A stretch of DNA of 64,000 nucleotides from Pascua guehoae (Eukaryota > Basidiomycota > Tremellomycetes > Trichosporonales > Trichosporonaceae): the NCBI GenBank assembly GCA_001600415.1, contig BCJX01000001.1:2160271-2224270 (forward strand), read 5' to 3'. A program made the position numbers and the translations under genes. The notes under the pieces were generated by a model, which had not been told where the DNA came from, ran no database searches, and saw nothing but the letters and a program-made list of their open reading frames with translations. Positions 24,155-36,697 of this stretch are shown here, piece by piece (the stretch's first letter is position 1; the number at the start of each line of letters is the position of its first letter).

Positions 24155-26021
24155 CTAGAAGTCCACCTTGGGTATCTCAAACAGGACAAAGTCATAGTAT
24201 TCTGCCTCCATCACGCTGGCCCACTCGCCGACCAGGTCGCCAGCCGCCTCGCCCTTCTTCTTCTCCTTGCCCTTGCCCGACGCCAGATTGTTGAACTGCG
24301 CAGACAGCTGCCGGAGTGTCTTGACTGCCGTCTTGGGGTCGGGCTGTGGGTGCAATGGTGACAGGGGTGCAGGGAGGGGCGGCAGCAATGAATGTCGAGG
24401 GTTAGAAAGATGGAGTTTGTGTCAGCTCTGCGTGCTCGATGGGACGCTGCAAGCAGCCCAAACGCACCTTGACAATAACACCAGCATAGTCTGCGGGCAG
24501 ACCGTAGCGCAGGACACTCTCGACGAACATGCGCACCGTCTTGAGGTGTGCCAGCAGCTGGTACGCCTCGGAAAAGTTTATCCGCGACAGGCGGAGCAGC
24601 TCAGTCTGAGGTGTTAGTGGGTCTACAGCGTTCCGAGTCGTGACACCCACCCAGAGCTCCTTCTCCTCGAGCTCGAGCCGCTTCAGCTCCTTCTGCTGCT
24701 CGTCGAGGGCATGGTCGTCCCACTTAAAGTCGCGCACGATAAACCTTGGTCGTCAGCGCCGCGCCTGCTGGCTGACGTACTTGTTCTCGCGCGCCTTGTG
24801 GATAAACTCGTCCCGGAACTTCTTGAAGAGCGTGACGGTCATGAGGGCAAACTCATTGTCAGATGCGACTTGCCTGAGAGAGGAAGAGGTAGATGTTTGT
24901 AAGGACGGGATGAGCATGGCAATGTAGACAAGGAGAAGCGGGGGTCAGCCAAAATACACAGCCAGAGTGTGGATGCGAGCCGCAAGCGTGTCCCACGGTC
25001 CCAGTACTCACTGCGAGCTCCGAGGCACAACCATCTGAGTGAGCCGCTCGTACTTCTCGTTCCAGTCCTTGACATTGTTCCTGGATGTCAGCTTGGGCCA
25101 TGACACTTGTACACCACCACAATGGACGCACTTGGGCACAGCGACGAAGAGGGTCTCGAGGAACTCCGAGTCCGGGACCAGGTGCTCCTTCTTGACAACG
25201 TCGAGGAGCGAGCGCTGCGAAAGGTTGCCCCTGATGGTCAGCTGGGCCGTTCATAATCACTTGTCAGCTCACGTCCGTTTCCGCTGCAGCTGGGTGAGAG
25301 CGCCCTTGGCGAGTCCGTACGACTGGGCCTTCTGCTTCTGGGACGTTTCGATAGTGTTCATCTCCTGCGCGGGTTAGTGACGGTCAACGCGGCTTGGAGC
25401 ACGGGGCGTGGATCTGTGCTTCAAGACGTCATTGTGCAACCGAAAGCACCACCCGTCCCAAATGAAACTGATACACTGCATCCCAAGACCCACCTGGTTG
25501 AGGGTGCCGATGACCTCGGTGACCTTGCCGCCGTCGCCCCAGCGGCTCTTGTCCCAGCGCCAGCCACCCGACCCTTGGGGATCCGGCAGGAGGTACTCCT
25601 CCGCGGGGCGGTCGTTGACACGCGCATGCTGCTGGAGACGTGCCTTGTCGTCCGAGACGAGCGACCGGAGTGTGTCGAGGAGCTTGGAGACTGTGGATGT
25701 GAACGCGGCGTCGATCTTGGGGAGCGTGTCCGAGAGGGCAATGAGGGACGAGAGTGTGCCCGACTGGGCGAGTCAGTGATCCATTCTCAATAATGACATG
25801 AAGCTGGATGGCATATGTGTGACCCATAATACCGCACTCGTCCCCGGAGATGAACTCGACGAGGAACTCGGGAGGATGTCACCCACCTGAAGCTCGGGGA
25901 TCTCCCACCCGCCGACGGGGACCGAGTTGCCGGTCGCCTTGCGGACGTCGGCGAGGATGGAGGCCGGGTCGCCGTCGTGGAGGGGCACCGAGATGAGCCA
26001 GAAGGAGAGATCAGACGGCAT
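24155..26021 (-). CDS. VMA5: V-type proton ATPase subunit C
   Basis: A peripheral stator subunit that links the V1 and Vo sectors of the vacuolar proton pump and controls their reversible assembly. Nine exons on the minus strand: 26021-25887, 25763-25494, 25364-25273, 25230-25132, 25080-25012, 24873-24781, 24744-24651, 24605-24468, 24343-24155. They give exactly 392 aa, the length I recall for yeast Vma5. Family landmarks in order: FWLISVPLHDG at the N-terminus, WRWDKSRWG, LVPDSEFLETLFVAVPK, MVVPRSSQ, LFKKFRDEFIHKARENKF, SRINFSEAYQLLAHLK, and a C-terminal VLRYGLPADY. The shortest intron (24745-24780) is 36 nt, near the lower limit for fungi. It starts 394 bases from OMA1 on the other strand, so the two share a bidirectional promoter region. 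Confidence 0.95.
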
Positions 26022-26415
26022 ATCGGTGCTGATGGAGCTGTCGAGATGCAGTGCAACAACGGGCGAGATCGAGCAAGGGCAAGACGTGTTGTCGGCCACC
26101 CCCTCTGCCCAGCCCGGCCAGGTGTGCCAGCCCTCTGACGCACACCACCCACCCAGTCTCAGGGACACTCGGTTTGGGTGCCTATTGGAAGTCAACCTCG
26201 GAACTTCAAGGCGTGCAAAGAATTAGGCTTGCATTAATGTGCCTATTATTCAAGTGGAGGTACGTGGTGGAGGTTGGTCAATGTCCGCTTGTCGACTGTT
26301 GTCGCCAAGGAGTGCTCCCTCGGTGATCCAGACCGGGGGCATCTGACGGCAACCCCTGCCGATCATTACTTCCAGAATCACCCATTTTACAACCACCCAC
26401 TACACCACCACCACC
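26022..26415. promoter_or_regulatory. Bidirectional promoter region, VMA5 / OMA1
   Basis: A 394-base gap between two divergently transcribed start codons with no coding content. The OMA1 side ends in a CCACCACC-rich leader directly before the ATG. No clear TATA box is visible in either direction. Confidence 0.5.
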
Positions 26416-27994
26416 ATGCGACCCGCGCTCTCCTTTTCAGCGCGCCTCCGCCTCGCCGTAGGGGCGTCGACCGCTCCGCTCCGCCGTCAAGCGGCGCCGG
26501 CAGTGCGCTTCCCCGCCCGCCGGGCACTGACGACGACCCCGCCCCGTGCGTCGCGGTACGACCGGTTCGACACGCAATCGTACGGCCAGCCGGGCTCGAC
26601 CAAGGATGGAGTCATGAACTTTCTCCGCCGGCGACTGGGCGGTGACCGTGCCATCCTGGTCTATGGCATTGGTATCGGCGGCGGCGTCATCTACTACATT
26701 GCACAGTGAGCTAGACGCTTCTCCGCAGTAGCTGACAACAGCCTCGAGCGCGTTCCCGGGACGGGGCGGCTGCGGTTCATGGATTGCACACCCGAACAGG
26801 AGAAGGAGGTGCGTTCAAGTCGCACAAGGGCTTTTGACTGATGCCAGATGGGTGCAGACACGTTTGCGGCGACGATGGGCGAGTTCCGCGGCAAGATCTT
26901 GCCACCCAACCACCCCATCACCCGCCGCGTGCGCGAGGTGGCCACCCGTATCGTCGAGCGCAACGGCCTTGGGCGAATCAAGGCGAGCCACACCCTCGGT
27001 GCCGTTGAGGGCGTCGTCCCGTCCTGGGGTGGTGGCGGAGGCGCCCTCGACCCAGACTCCAACTGGGTTGGCGGCGCCAGCGAGACAAATGAGTGGGAAG
27101 TGCGTCGTCATCCGTGCAACAGAGGTCGAGACGCTCACCAACACTTTAGGTTTACGTCGTTGCCGACCCAAAGGTCCCCAACGCCTTTGTCATTCCTGGT
27201 GAGCTTGCACTCCAAGGATGAGCTCTGACCGACAGGCGGAAAGATCTTTGTGTTTACAGGTATCCTGCCCATTAGTGCCAACGACGATGGGCTGGCAACG
27301 GTGATGGGCCACGAGGTGGCACACGTCGTGGCACGCCACGGTGCCGAGCGAATGAGCTCAATGAAGGTGCTCTTTGGCATCAGCTTCCTGCTCGAGTCGC
27401 TCGGGTTGGATGTCGGCCTCACAAGGATGCTGGTCATGTTTATGCTCCAGTAGGTATTGTGCACATTGCCGCGGCATCACTCACCCACAGACTCCCCAAC
27501 TCGCGCACCAATGAGAGTGAGGCCGACACGATCGGCCTCAGGCTCATGTCCCGTGCTTGCTTTGACCCAGCTGAGGCGCCAAAGTAAGTGCTGATCGAAA
27601 AATGTGTCAGCACTGACAGCAGAATGTGGGAGCGCATGTCCGAGTTGGCAGGAGGCGGAGGCATTGCAGGCAAGTTGGACTTTTGGTCTACCCACCCTGC
27701 CAACCAGAAGCGTATCAAGGTGAGTGATCTGTCCTCGCACCAACAAGCGAGTGCAAGACGGGAGATGTACTCGTAGTCCACCAAGTCCCGTGGTGCTGAC
27801 CCCCAGGCCCTCACCAAGGAGCTCCCAGAGGTAAAGCTGCCGTGTATTTCTATTTCTGACGCCAGGCCGAGGAACTGCGGGACAAGGTTTGCCCAGTCAA
27901 CCAGAGGCGCGACTTTGAGGACATGCAGAGCTTTAGCAAGACGTTTGGCTTTGGCAACAGCTATGTCGGCGACAGTCCTAGCCCGTGGCAATAG
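26416..27994 (+). CDS. OMA1: Mitochondrial inner-membrane M48 metalloprotease Oma1
   Basis: A zinc protease of mitochondrial quality control, activated by membrane stress. Nine exons: 26416-26705, 26742-26808, 26848-27099, 27150-27198, 27236-27449, 27491-27583, 27623-27719, 27807-27830, 27866-27994; 404 aa. The N-terminus is an Arg/Ala-rich import signal. A membrane segment follows at about 79-96 (ILVYGIGIGGGVIYYIA). The protease core has PNAFVIPGGKIFVFTG, then the HExxH motif in GHEVAHVVARH, and the third zinc ligand in NESEADTIGL. These are the canonical M48C features. THPANQKRIK near the end is also conserved in the family. Exon 8 is only 24 nt. All junctions preserve frame, so the gene looks functional. 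Confidence 0.95.
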
Positions 27995-28938
27995 GCGCCA
28001 TGAGCAGGTGGTTTCTGGAGAGAGGCGATTTCTTGATACCCACCAGCGGATGGCCGAGCGCTGGAACGTTCCAGCGCTGGCACCGCTCAAGGGTGGCAGT
28101 ATGCAACCCCCGCTCTTGGCCTTGCGATCCACGTATATTCGTATTGTGAATGTATCTGTTTATCTTATCCCGTTCCTGTAGATCGCATCTACACGATAAT
28201 AGATTGCTTTGGCGGTGTGTTTCGCGTTTCGTCCAGTGAAGGCGCACCAAATGGTGACTAACGCACGTTGACGAGTAGTCACCGTGCGCTATTTTTCCGA
28301 GTCGGATAATCATTGTCCCTCACCCACGTTTTCAGTTGACCCAGTCCTCACGCACGACGATAAAGTGCGTCTGTCTGCAGCTCGGCAACCCAGCGAGCGC
28401 CGGAGCTCCGGAGCTCCGTGGTCCCGCCAAGCTGTGCCAAGGCGTGGGGCCGCGATGGCACCGAAGGGGTGGTAGTGCTGGACAAGAGGCCCTGCGAAGG
28501 GGGCATGACCGAGGACCAGGGGCGGGGTGTCATGTGTGCATCAAGCGGAGAGTCAGTGGGCGTAGTGGCGCCGGCGTACTTGCCGAGGACGGTGCCGCCG
28601 GGCCGATGCCGCCTGCAGCCGCTGATAATACTGCAAAGATTACGACTCGACACGGGGCATCGCATCCCCCATCTCCCCAACCTCGCGTCTGCTCCTCACA
28701 CCTTGGCGCCTTTTCGGAGATAGACTATTGCTCATCCTAGTCTTGGCACTTTGAGCTCGTACATCCATCCACTTCTATCCCCATCGACACTACATCGCTA
28801 CCCACATCTCACTCCGGCCCACACATCCACACATCTCACCCCGGCCCACACAACCCACACAACCCACACCACCACCCCCACACCCCCGCCCATCTCCCAC
28901 TCCCCACTCCCATCTCCCACCTCCGCACCTCGCCCACC
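27995..28938. other. Intergenic 0.94 kb
   Basis: No supported gene. The final 120 bases are a CCACACATCC-rich pyrimidine/CA tract leading to the ATG at 28939, consistent with promoter and leader. Confidence 0.5.
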
Positions 28939-31663
28939 ATGACCGCCTCCTCACCCGCCACCACCCCAAGCAACCCGCCCGCCCCCCGCCGCCGCCTCTC
29001 CACCGCGATCCGGCAGCACGCCGACAACCCGCCCGTCGCGGGCACCGAGTCTGGCGGGCCGGCCGTGTCCCCCGGCGTCCTCGAGCCCGTGCACAAGTAT
29101 GCGTACGAGGTCGTCCCCGGCTTTTTTGTGCAGACGGGGCCGGAGCCGAAGCATGTCCAGTTTGACGAGCTGGTGAGTGGAGCCGAGTGGAGAGGCGTGG
29201 GGAAGTGTGGGGCTTGTGGGTGCTGCATACTGGCCTGCTGGGCCACATGCTCGACTGTGTGCTGGGCGGTATACTGGGTTGCATACTGGGCTGCATAGTG
29301 CTGTGTGCTCTGCCGCGTACTGGACGGTACACCGAACTGTACACTCGACGACAGATTGTGCACTCGGCTGCAGATTGCACACTCGGCTGCATGCGACTCC
29401 ACACTGGGGTACACTGGACCGCGCGTAGCGCGACACGCGCTATCCGCGCCTCGCACCCAAGCACAGGCGCGGCGGGGGCAGTCTCAGACCCCCCCGTCCA
29501 TGCTCGTTCTATGCTGACACGCACTCTGCACTCTCACCCGCGTCTCCTTCCCTTCCCCTTTCGCACCTCCCCAACCTCTCTCCCTGCCCCCCCTTTGCCT
29601 CCTCCCAAACTCACTCTCAGCTCGACAAGTCGTTCGGCCTGCTGGACACGAGCGCCGACCGGTGGCGCAACTTCCGCGCGTCCATCGCACAGCTCCAGGC
29701 CGACGCGCCGCCGAATGTCGCGTACAAGGTCGTCTTTCTCGGCCGGCACGGGCAGGGATGGCACAATTTCGGCTCGGACAAGCATGGTGTCGAGGTGAGT
29801 TGAGACTTTTTCTTTCCTTTTCTGCGATGCGCTCGAGCCCCTGCCCTGTGTTCCGCGTGTTCCATGTTGCACTCTCCGTGTTCTGTCTAGCTCTGTGACG
29901 TCGTCGCGAGCACGGACACGGACGCGCGCTCGGGCCGCTGGGCTTTGGAATGCCCCTCCTTGGCGCGCATCTCGGCTTTTGCTTCAGCACGGACACGGAA
30001 GCCACAACCCTCAACCCTCGTTCCCTGTCGCACTTCTCCAAACCCCCTCTCCCTATTTCTCCACAACCCCACATGTCCTATCCCACCCTACCAAACCCTC
30101 CGCCCCCCCACCCCCCCACCCCCAGCCCCAACTAACACCAGGAATGGGAAACCTACTGGACATACCTCACGACCGACGGCGAGATCACCTGGGGCCCCGA
30201 CCCGGAGCTGACGCCGCTCGGGCACCAGCAGACCCTGGCCGTGCAGGCGGCCTGGCGCAAAGAGGCCGCGGCGGGCGCGCCGGTCGACGAGCTCGTGTGG
30301 TTTGTCTCGCCGCTCCAGCGCACGTGCCAGACCATGCTGAATAGCTGGGGCGATTTGCTGACTGGTGTGCCCGAGGCGTGGGAGGTGAGTTGGAGAGTGT
30401 TGGGGAGGGTGGGGGCAGTGATGAGCGGGGGATCGAGGATGGAGCGGGGGATCGGGGGGTGGGGAGAAAAGAGGGAGGGGATCGGGGGGTGAGGAGAAAA
30501 GAGGGAGGGGTGAGGAGGGGTGAGGAGGGGAGGGGACAGGCAAAGGCGGGGGGAGGGAGGGGGAGGATTGGGCATCTCTCTTCGATCCTGCAGGTGCCGA
30601 TGATCCAGTTCTATACGACCACTTTTCTGGTTCTTGGGTCAAATGTGGCCCTGAGAGTTGGGAGGGGTGGCAATGTCCCCGGAGATGGTTTGGGTAGCGG
30701 GGACGAGAAAGCTATGGGACCAGGCTGACACGCAGGACTGGCGCGAGATTTACGGGTCGCACACGTGTGACAAGCGGAGCCCAAGAGTGAGTACGACGGG
30801 AGAGGGGGTGGGGCTCAGTCAGCAGAGGGTGCAACTGCTGGTTCGCTACTCTGTTCCGGTGACTGTGGCACCTATGTCGCGGATGAAGCTGCGGAACCCC
30901 TCCCACCTGGCTGGATGAGAAGCACCGAGACAGAGAAGGTGGAGCATGGCCGTCTGCTGGCCTTGGACTACATCGACAACTGTATCGTGTCTCGTCCTAC
31001 CCCCCTCCCGCCCCCCCCCCCCCCCCCCCAACACACACACCCACACACACGTGAGACACACTAACACGCAGAGCACCATCGCCAAGCGCTTCCCCATGGT
31101 CCGCATCGAGCCGAGCCTGACGGAAAAGGACGAGCTGTGGCTCCCCGACGACCGCGAGACGGACGCACACATGCAGATGCGCATGCGGCGCGTGATGGAC
31201 AGGCTCTTTGACGGCGCCGCGCCCGGGACATGTGAGTGAACGTGGGCGCCCGTCCGCTGTGGGCTGTGGGATGGTGAGAGGAGCGGGGTTACGAGGTGAC
31301 GAGTGGCTGTGAATAGGTGGACAAGGGTGTAATCTGGTCTGGTGTAGCCGAGCGTCAAGTGTCAAGATGACCATAGACAACAGCGACGAACCCAACCAAA
31401 GACGAGAACGCCCCAGTGACAGACCATGGCTATTCCTCTGAAAGCGAGACTGACATCCAGACGTGAGCGTGACGGGCCACGGGGCGATTTTCCGCAACCT
31501 CCTCGCCGTGCTGGGCCACCAGGCCTACCCGCTCGCGACGGGCGAGATGATCCCGGTCGTCGTGCGCGCGACACGTCTCAGTGACGAATGCGAGCGGTGC
31601 GACCCGCCGACCAACGGGAGCGCCGAGAGCGACAGCGCAAACGGTGTTGCCAATGGACAATAG
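28939..31663 (+). CDS. Histidine-phosphatase (phosphoglycerate-mutase-like) protein
   Basis: A member of the two-histidine phosphatase superfamily, closest in motif to fungal PMU1-type proteins rather than glycolytic mutase. Exons: 28939-29172, 29621-29794, 30142-30384, a probable short exon near 30594-30629, 30736-30786, 31072-31231, 31461-31663; about 366 aa. The nucleophile motif is LGRHGQGWHN. The second active-site His is in VTGHGAIFRNLL. DWREIYGSHTCDKRSPR and LTEKDELWLPDDRET are also typical. The exon at 30594 is the weak point: it fits in phase 0 on both sides but needs a GTTCTT donor. Introns here are unusually long (448, 347 and 285 nt) and low-complexity, one with a C19 run. The substrate is unknown. 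Confidence 0.85.
31011..31029 (+). repeat. C19 homopolymer in an intron
   Basis: Nineteen consecutive C within intron 30787-31071 of the histidine-phosphatase gene, followed by an ACAC tract. Confidence 0.9.
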
Positions 31664-32057
31664 CGGGAATGTCGAGGCGCTAAATGCGAGACGAACCAGT
31701 CTTGTCCTGAACAACAAAGCCAGTCTTGTCCTGAACAACAAAAGATGCGAGGACTGCACGTTGAGTCAACGCCCGGCGAGTCGCCGGACGTGCCCACGCT
31801 CGCCGACGGGTGATCGCCCGTCACCCCGCTCAATAATCCCATCTCTGTCCGTGTACACAAGAGCCCATGCCATGCATGCAAAATGATAAAAATGCAATAA
31901 GACTAGATTGAGAGTCCTGAACGTGCCCACGTCCCGCGATCAGCAGTTGGGCAGCTCGGCGACTCGTCCGTACAAGAGAGGCAGTCTTGTCCCGTAATTA
32001 TGTATGTGTTTGTGTTTTCCTCGGTAAATGTGAGCCACCCGGCACTCGACCAGCACA
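31664..32057. other. Convergent 3' intergenic region
   Basis: These 394 bases separate two convergent stop codons. An imperfect duplication, CCAGTCTTGTCCTGAACAACAAA, occurs twice in a row at about 31697-31743. The region is AT-richer than its flanks and probably holds both polyadenylation regions. Confidence 0.5.
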
Positions 32058-32209
32058 CTAGGCGGGGTCCTCGTCGTCGTCCTCGTACAGGTTCTCCCAG
32101 CGCCCGAGGAGGTCGTGGACCGTGTCGAATGTGTAGAACGAGACGGCCATGGAAGGGACAATCTTGATCATGTTGGGCACTAGTCCGCGGCTGGGGGTTA
32201 GTATGTGTG

Positions 32210-32243
<34 letters not shown>

Positions 32244-35200
32244 GACGTGAAGGATAGGATAGGGAGGTGGGGAGACAGGGGTGTTGAATATAGTTGGGGA
32301 GGGGTCGGGAGAATATAGGTGGCAAAATGGGCGGTGGAGACAAAGACAAGGGGTTGAGACAATCGCAGCTGTCCACGTTCCAGGATGGGGGAGAAGAACA
32401 AACATTCCCACTCCAACACCGAAACCGTACTCACTACATGCCCTTCCAGAATCCATCGGCCTTGATCGTCTTCACGATGCAGTCGATCGCGCCGTCGTAT
32501 TTCGGCGACAGGGCAGAGAGACCCGCGACCCTGTGTGTGAGCTGTCGTCCGCGCGTGCCTAGTCCTGTCGCCGATAGGTCTGGGCGAGCTCTTGGTGTAG
32601 TGATATGGGTGCTTGTGCACGACTGGCTTGTCGCACGACTTCGACTGCCAGTCGTGCACACCATACACGTAGCGACATGCCCACAAGTCTCACGTGGTGG
32701 CATGCGTACGAGCCACGCGTCACAAGAAACAAGTGCCGTTCGCAAGGCTCCCGGCGCAACCACCTCCCGTACTCACTGCAATTTGCGCCGCAACACGTCC
32801 ATGGGATGTGTGAATACCAGACTAATGGCGCCCGCGAGACCGCCACACGTGAGCTTGCGGACGGTAAACTCAAAGTCGCCCATCTCGAGGTCCGCCGGCA
32901 GCAATATTGCTTTCACTGGAGGGTGAGCGTGAGCACCAGGTGACGCTGGAGGGGTTGACGTGCGAGCGCGATCACGACTGAGGACAAGGATCCTCAGATA
33001 CAGCTCCTGCTCGACTTACAATTCTCGTACATGTAAAAGTTGAGTGAGACGTAGGGCGCGACGCCGACCGCTGTCGCCCAGCATCCGCGGCTGTCTATCA
33101 GTCCTGTACGTGCAGCACCTCTTGCTCGCCACTAGACTCGTGCTCGGCAGCACCAATCCTCCGCTTGCCATGGTCATTGCACTCGTCCCCGCACCCACAC
33201 TCACTAGAGACCCTTCAACCCGCCCTCTGTCCGGTACACCTTCTTGGTCATACCGACCAGGCCGAGCTTTGCGTCCTCGCTCGTAAACGCCGCGTGCGCG
33301 CCCGTCTGGGCCATGTTGGCTGTCGCGATCGAGAGGCGCGCTCGGACCAGGTCGAGCGGGTACGTTGCGCTCACGGCCACAATACCCGCGCCCGCGCCAG
33401 CCGTCAGGCGTAGCGGGGCCGAGAGGGTCTCTTCGCCGCTCCAATTCCGCAGGAAGTTTTTGAAGAAGCCATACGAGGTGAATTGGAGCGCAGAGTAGGG
33501 GAGGATCTGGGTGTTAGCCGGGGCAAATAGGGGGATGTTATGGGTTCTATCAGTGACGGGGGCGGCACGGCATGGGATAGTCCAGAGGGTAGAGTTTGGA
33601 GAGGAACGGGGGAGGCAGAGGATATAGGTCGGTGTGACAGGTGAGGGTAGATGTCAAGAGCGCGAGGAGCACACCAAGATGGCCGCAGAGCATCGTCGCC
33701 AGTTTAGAGCTCGGCCCGACCTCGGCTCGATGTGCGCGCTCTCATCGCTCTCAGCCCCCGCATGGACGTGTTACAGCCCGTGTGCCCCTCCAACCTGCGC
33801 TTCCCACCCCGTAGCCCAGCTTTTCCTGCTTCTCTCATCTATCTCCATATCGCTCTCAGCTCCTCTCATCAGTCCCTACGACGTTCTCCACTTATCTCGC
33901 TTCCTCGCCTCCTCCCACTCCTACGCCTCTTCTACCTCCTCCGCCGTCTCCACCCTCTCCACCCTCTCCCCCCTGGCGCCTCGCTCACTCTACCCACAAG
34001 CGGGTACTCCACGACCTATCACCCCCCACGTTCCAGTCGCCCCTCACACTCTGCCGACTCTCTGCCTCCCCAGCCTGCCCGCCCCTAACCACCAAACTCT
34101 CATCGCGCGGACCGCCACGTCTGGCACACACGAGGAACACATCACCGCCCTCGGCGACCCCTCGCGACATGCCACACGTCCTCGCCCCACCTGGCGCACA
34201 CAGTCGCCCTCTTCAGTCCCCCAACACCCGCAGAATTTTCCCGGGAACAGTGGACGCCCTCACCCCCACTCCGCGCTCAACGACAACAAGACCAACACAA
34301 CAAACACCAACAACAACAACAACACCACCGCCACCAACGCCACCGCCAACAACACCACCAACACCCCCAACGTGACTCACCCGGACGACATTAATCCCAT
34401 TCCCCTTCATAAACCCCTTGAAGCCCTCCTCCTTCCACATGCGCACGAGCGACGGCCACACGCCGCCGTACGCCTGTCCCTGCCCGCCCGGTTGTGAGCT
34501 CTGTACTTGCCTGGTGGTCAGCAAGTTGACGCCGGAGAGAAAACACAGGACACGGGGGGATGTAGCACCCATCTCGGTGCGAGGAGACAGGTACGGGGAC
34601 GTGGAGGAGCAGGAGGGGGGCTGGGCAACAGGACTGGGCAGCGGGACTGGGCCAGAACAAGTGTGGATACGAGCCCGAGACGTGTCCGCGTGATGCTTGG
34701 AGAGCACGCCGGTCCGCGGAGACTGTTGTTCGTCCGCACTCTGGGGTCCAGCGACTGGTGCGGACAGAGGATACCACCATATGCTCCCCATACTCTCCCC
34801 ATACGCTCCCCCCTGCGCTCCTCCATACGCTCCCCAAACTTCCCGTGTCCGCGATAACGCGCGTCCCATCTCCGCCAACGCGGCCGTCTCGTCTCGCCCT
34901 CGCTGGCTCGGCTCGGCGTCCCTGCTCCTCTGTCCACTTCCATATTTCTCCCAGTCTTCCTGGTGGTCCCAGTCCCGCTCCTCCAGTCCACTGTCCTCCG
35001 TAGTCCCACCCGTCCTCGTCCTCGTCCTCGTCCCAGTCCTAACACCCAACATTCCGCCCCTCCTACCCTCGTACCCTCCCAACCCGAAACCACCCAGCCC
35101 CAACGACCCGAAACCCCTCCCTGACCCGAAACCCCACCCACCGCCACCCCTTCCCTTCCGGCCCGACCCCGACGACTCACAAGATAATCTTGAGCCGCTC

Positions 35201-35584
35201 AAGGGGACTAACGACCGTCCGGCTCGCGGCCCCCGCGAGGCCACCCGCGACAAACGTATTGATCACCTCCTGGTTCTCCCGCACGCGCTCGCGCCACGTG
35301 AGCGGCGTGTCGTCGTACTCGTCGTAGTCGTCATACTCGGGCGTAGGCGTATCGGGAGGGGGAGGGGGCGGGAGGAGGGTCTCTAGTGGTGGTGGCGGCG
35401 CGGTGAGCGGGAGGTGCTGAGGCACCTGCGGGTGGTCCTGCTCGTGAGGGTGTGGGTGCTCGCGTGGGTCGCGGAGGTGCTGGTGCGGGTGGGCGGGGGC
35501 CGAGTGGGGCGCGGGGGAGACGGGGGGGATGATCTGCGCGGCCACCAGGGGCTCGCGCGAGGTCGAGCTGGGGTCGAACCGCAT
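32058..35584 (-). CDS. Mitochondrial carrier family (SLC25) transporter with N-terminal Pro/His-rich extension
   Basis: A six-helix inner-membrane exchanger. Exons on the minus strand: 35584-35181, 34510-34381, 33506-33205, 33090-33020, 32915-32777, 32530-32435, 32190-32058; 424 aa. Three signature repeats are visible: SPLERLK, YPLDLVRARLS and HPMDVLRRKLQ. FMKGNGINVVRILPYSALQF and VSLNFYMYEN place it near the adenine-nucleotide/APS carriers (yeast YPR011C and SCaMC types). The exact substrate is inference. The first 100 residues are not part of the carrier fold: Pro and His-rich, then acidic EYDDYDEYDD. No EF hand is visible, so it is not a calcium-regulated form. The second intron is 874 nt, very long for this genome, and holds CAACAACA repeats. 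The last intron holds a G30 run. Confidence 0.9.
32212..32241 (+). repeat. G30 homopolymer in an intron
   Basis: Thirty consecutive G on the + strand (C on the transcribed strand) inside the last intron (32191-32434) of the carrier gene. The true length may differ because such runs are sequenced poorly. Confidence 0.9.
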
Positions 35585-36697
35585 CGAGCGGGGCTAGTAG
35601 GGAGGATGTGCTGTGTGGTGTTGGGATGTGCTGTGTTGTGCTGTGTTGTGCTGTGTGGTGTGGTGTGGTGTGCGGTGTGCGGTGTGTGCGGTGGTGTAGA
35701 CGGTGGGCTAGGTGGTTTTTTGCTATCTGATGTCTGCTGTGGTCATGTCCCCTCTGTGCTCTTTGTGATCGATGCCAGTTTGTGGTTGGGGATCGACAAT
35801 GTCCATCCACAGTGGGCCGGCCCAGTGGGGCAGTCGCAAGGGGGCAGAGATTTCGGACTGACTCGGATTTCTCCCGGACCACGTGGCACGATGAAACGCG
35901 CTACGGTGGGGGCACGGAGGTGCACTGGGGTGTGTGCATCATGGTGGATGGTGGGCAAGGGCTGGCACGGGCCGCGGTTGGCGGTGGGCCACAGAGACGG
36001 CCCGGCAGCCTGGCGGCCTGGCGGCCTGGAGTGCCTGAAAGCCGTCAAGTAGCCGACACGAATCTCACTCGGCCTCTGATTGCACAACGGTACAAACGGG
36101 ATGGACACTGGTGGAGCGCCAGAGGCCAGAGGCAAGAGGGTGGCAGCGGTCCAATAATGGTAGCCGGTGGCGGCCAATAACGGCCAGCGGCCAGTGGTAG
36201 CGAAATGACAGTTGCCGATACCGTTGACGTCAGGTGATGCCAGCCCAGATCAAGTCTCGCACGACCACCCACGCCAACAACAGACAGCCTGCAGCTGCAG
36301 TGCAGCCTGCAGCCAGCATGACAGTCGTGACAGCTGGCAGGAAAAGTGGCACGATCGGCACGAGGCAAGAATGTGTAAATGCATCTTGTGGTCATGTGTC
36401 CATGCTTGGCGCTCGGCGTTACTCACCCCCAGAGTGCAGAGTCTCAGAGTCCCCTCACTGAGAGCCAGTTTGTTCATGACGCTGAACTGCATGCCTTTGG
36501 TTTGCACCGTCATCTTGTCTGTTGTTTATGGGCTGGTCTGCATCCATGGCAGTCCACATCCTGGCAGTCTGCACACATTATTCAGTCTGCACCCATCGCA
36601 GTCTGCATCGTGGCAGTCTGCACCCATGACAGCATCCTCGCAGCTCCCGATCCATTCTTGCTTTCTACTGACAACAAATACAACGCCTGCAGCCAGC
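35585..36697. other. Intergenic 1.1 kb
   Basis: No supported gene. A TGTGCTGTGTTGTG-type repeat occupies about 35610-35690, just upstream of the carrier gene on its strand. CAGTCTGCA-type short repeats occur at about 36560-36620, downstream of the SMP-30 gene. Confidence 0.5.

Noticed and set aside
33634..34497. 287-codon frame on the + strand
   Set aside because: Falls almost wholly inside the 874-nt intron of the carrier; Ser/Thr/Pro and Asn repeats only.
34213..35253. 346-codon frame on the minus strand
   Set aside because: It is read-through of introns around one true exon (34381-34510) of the mitochondrial carrier; the outer parts are low-complexity.
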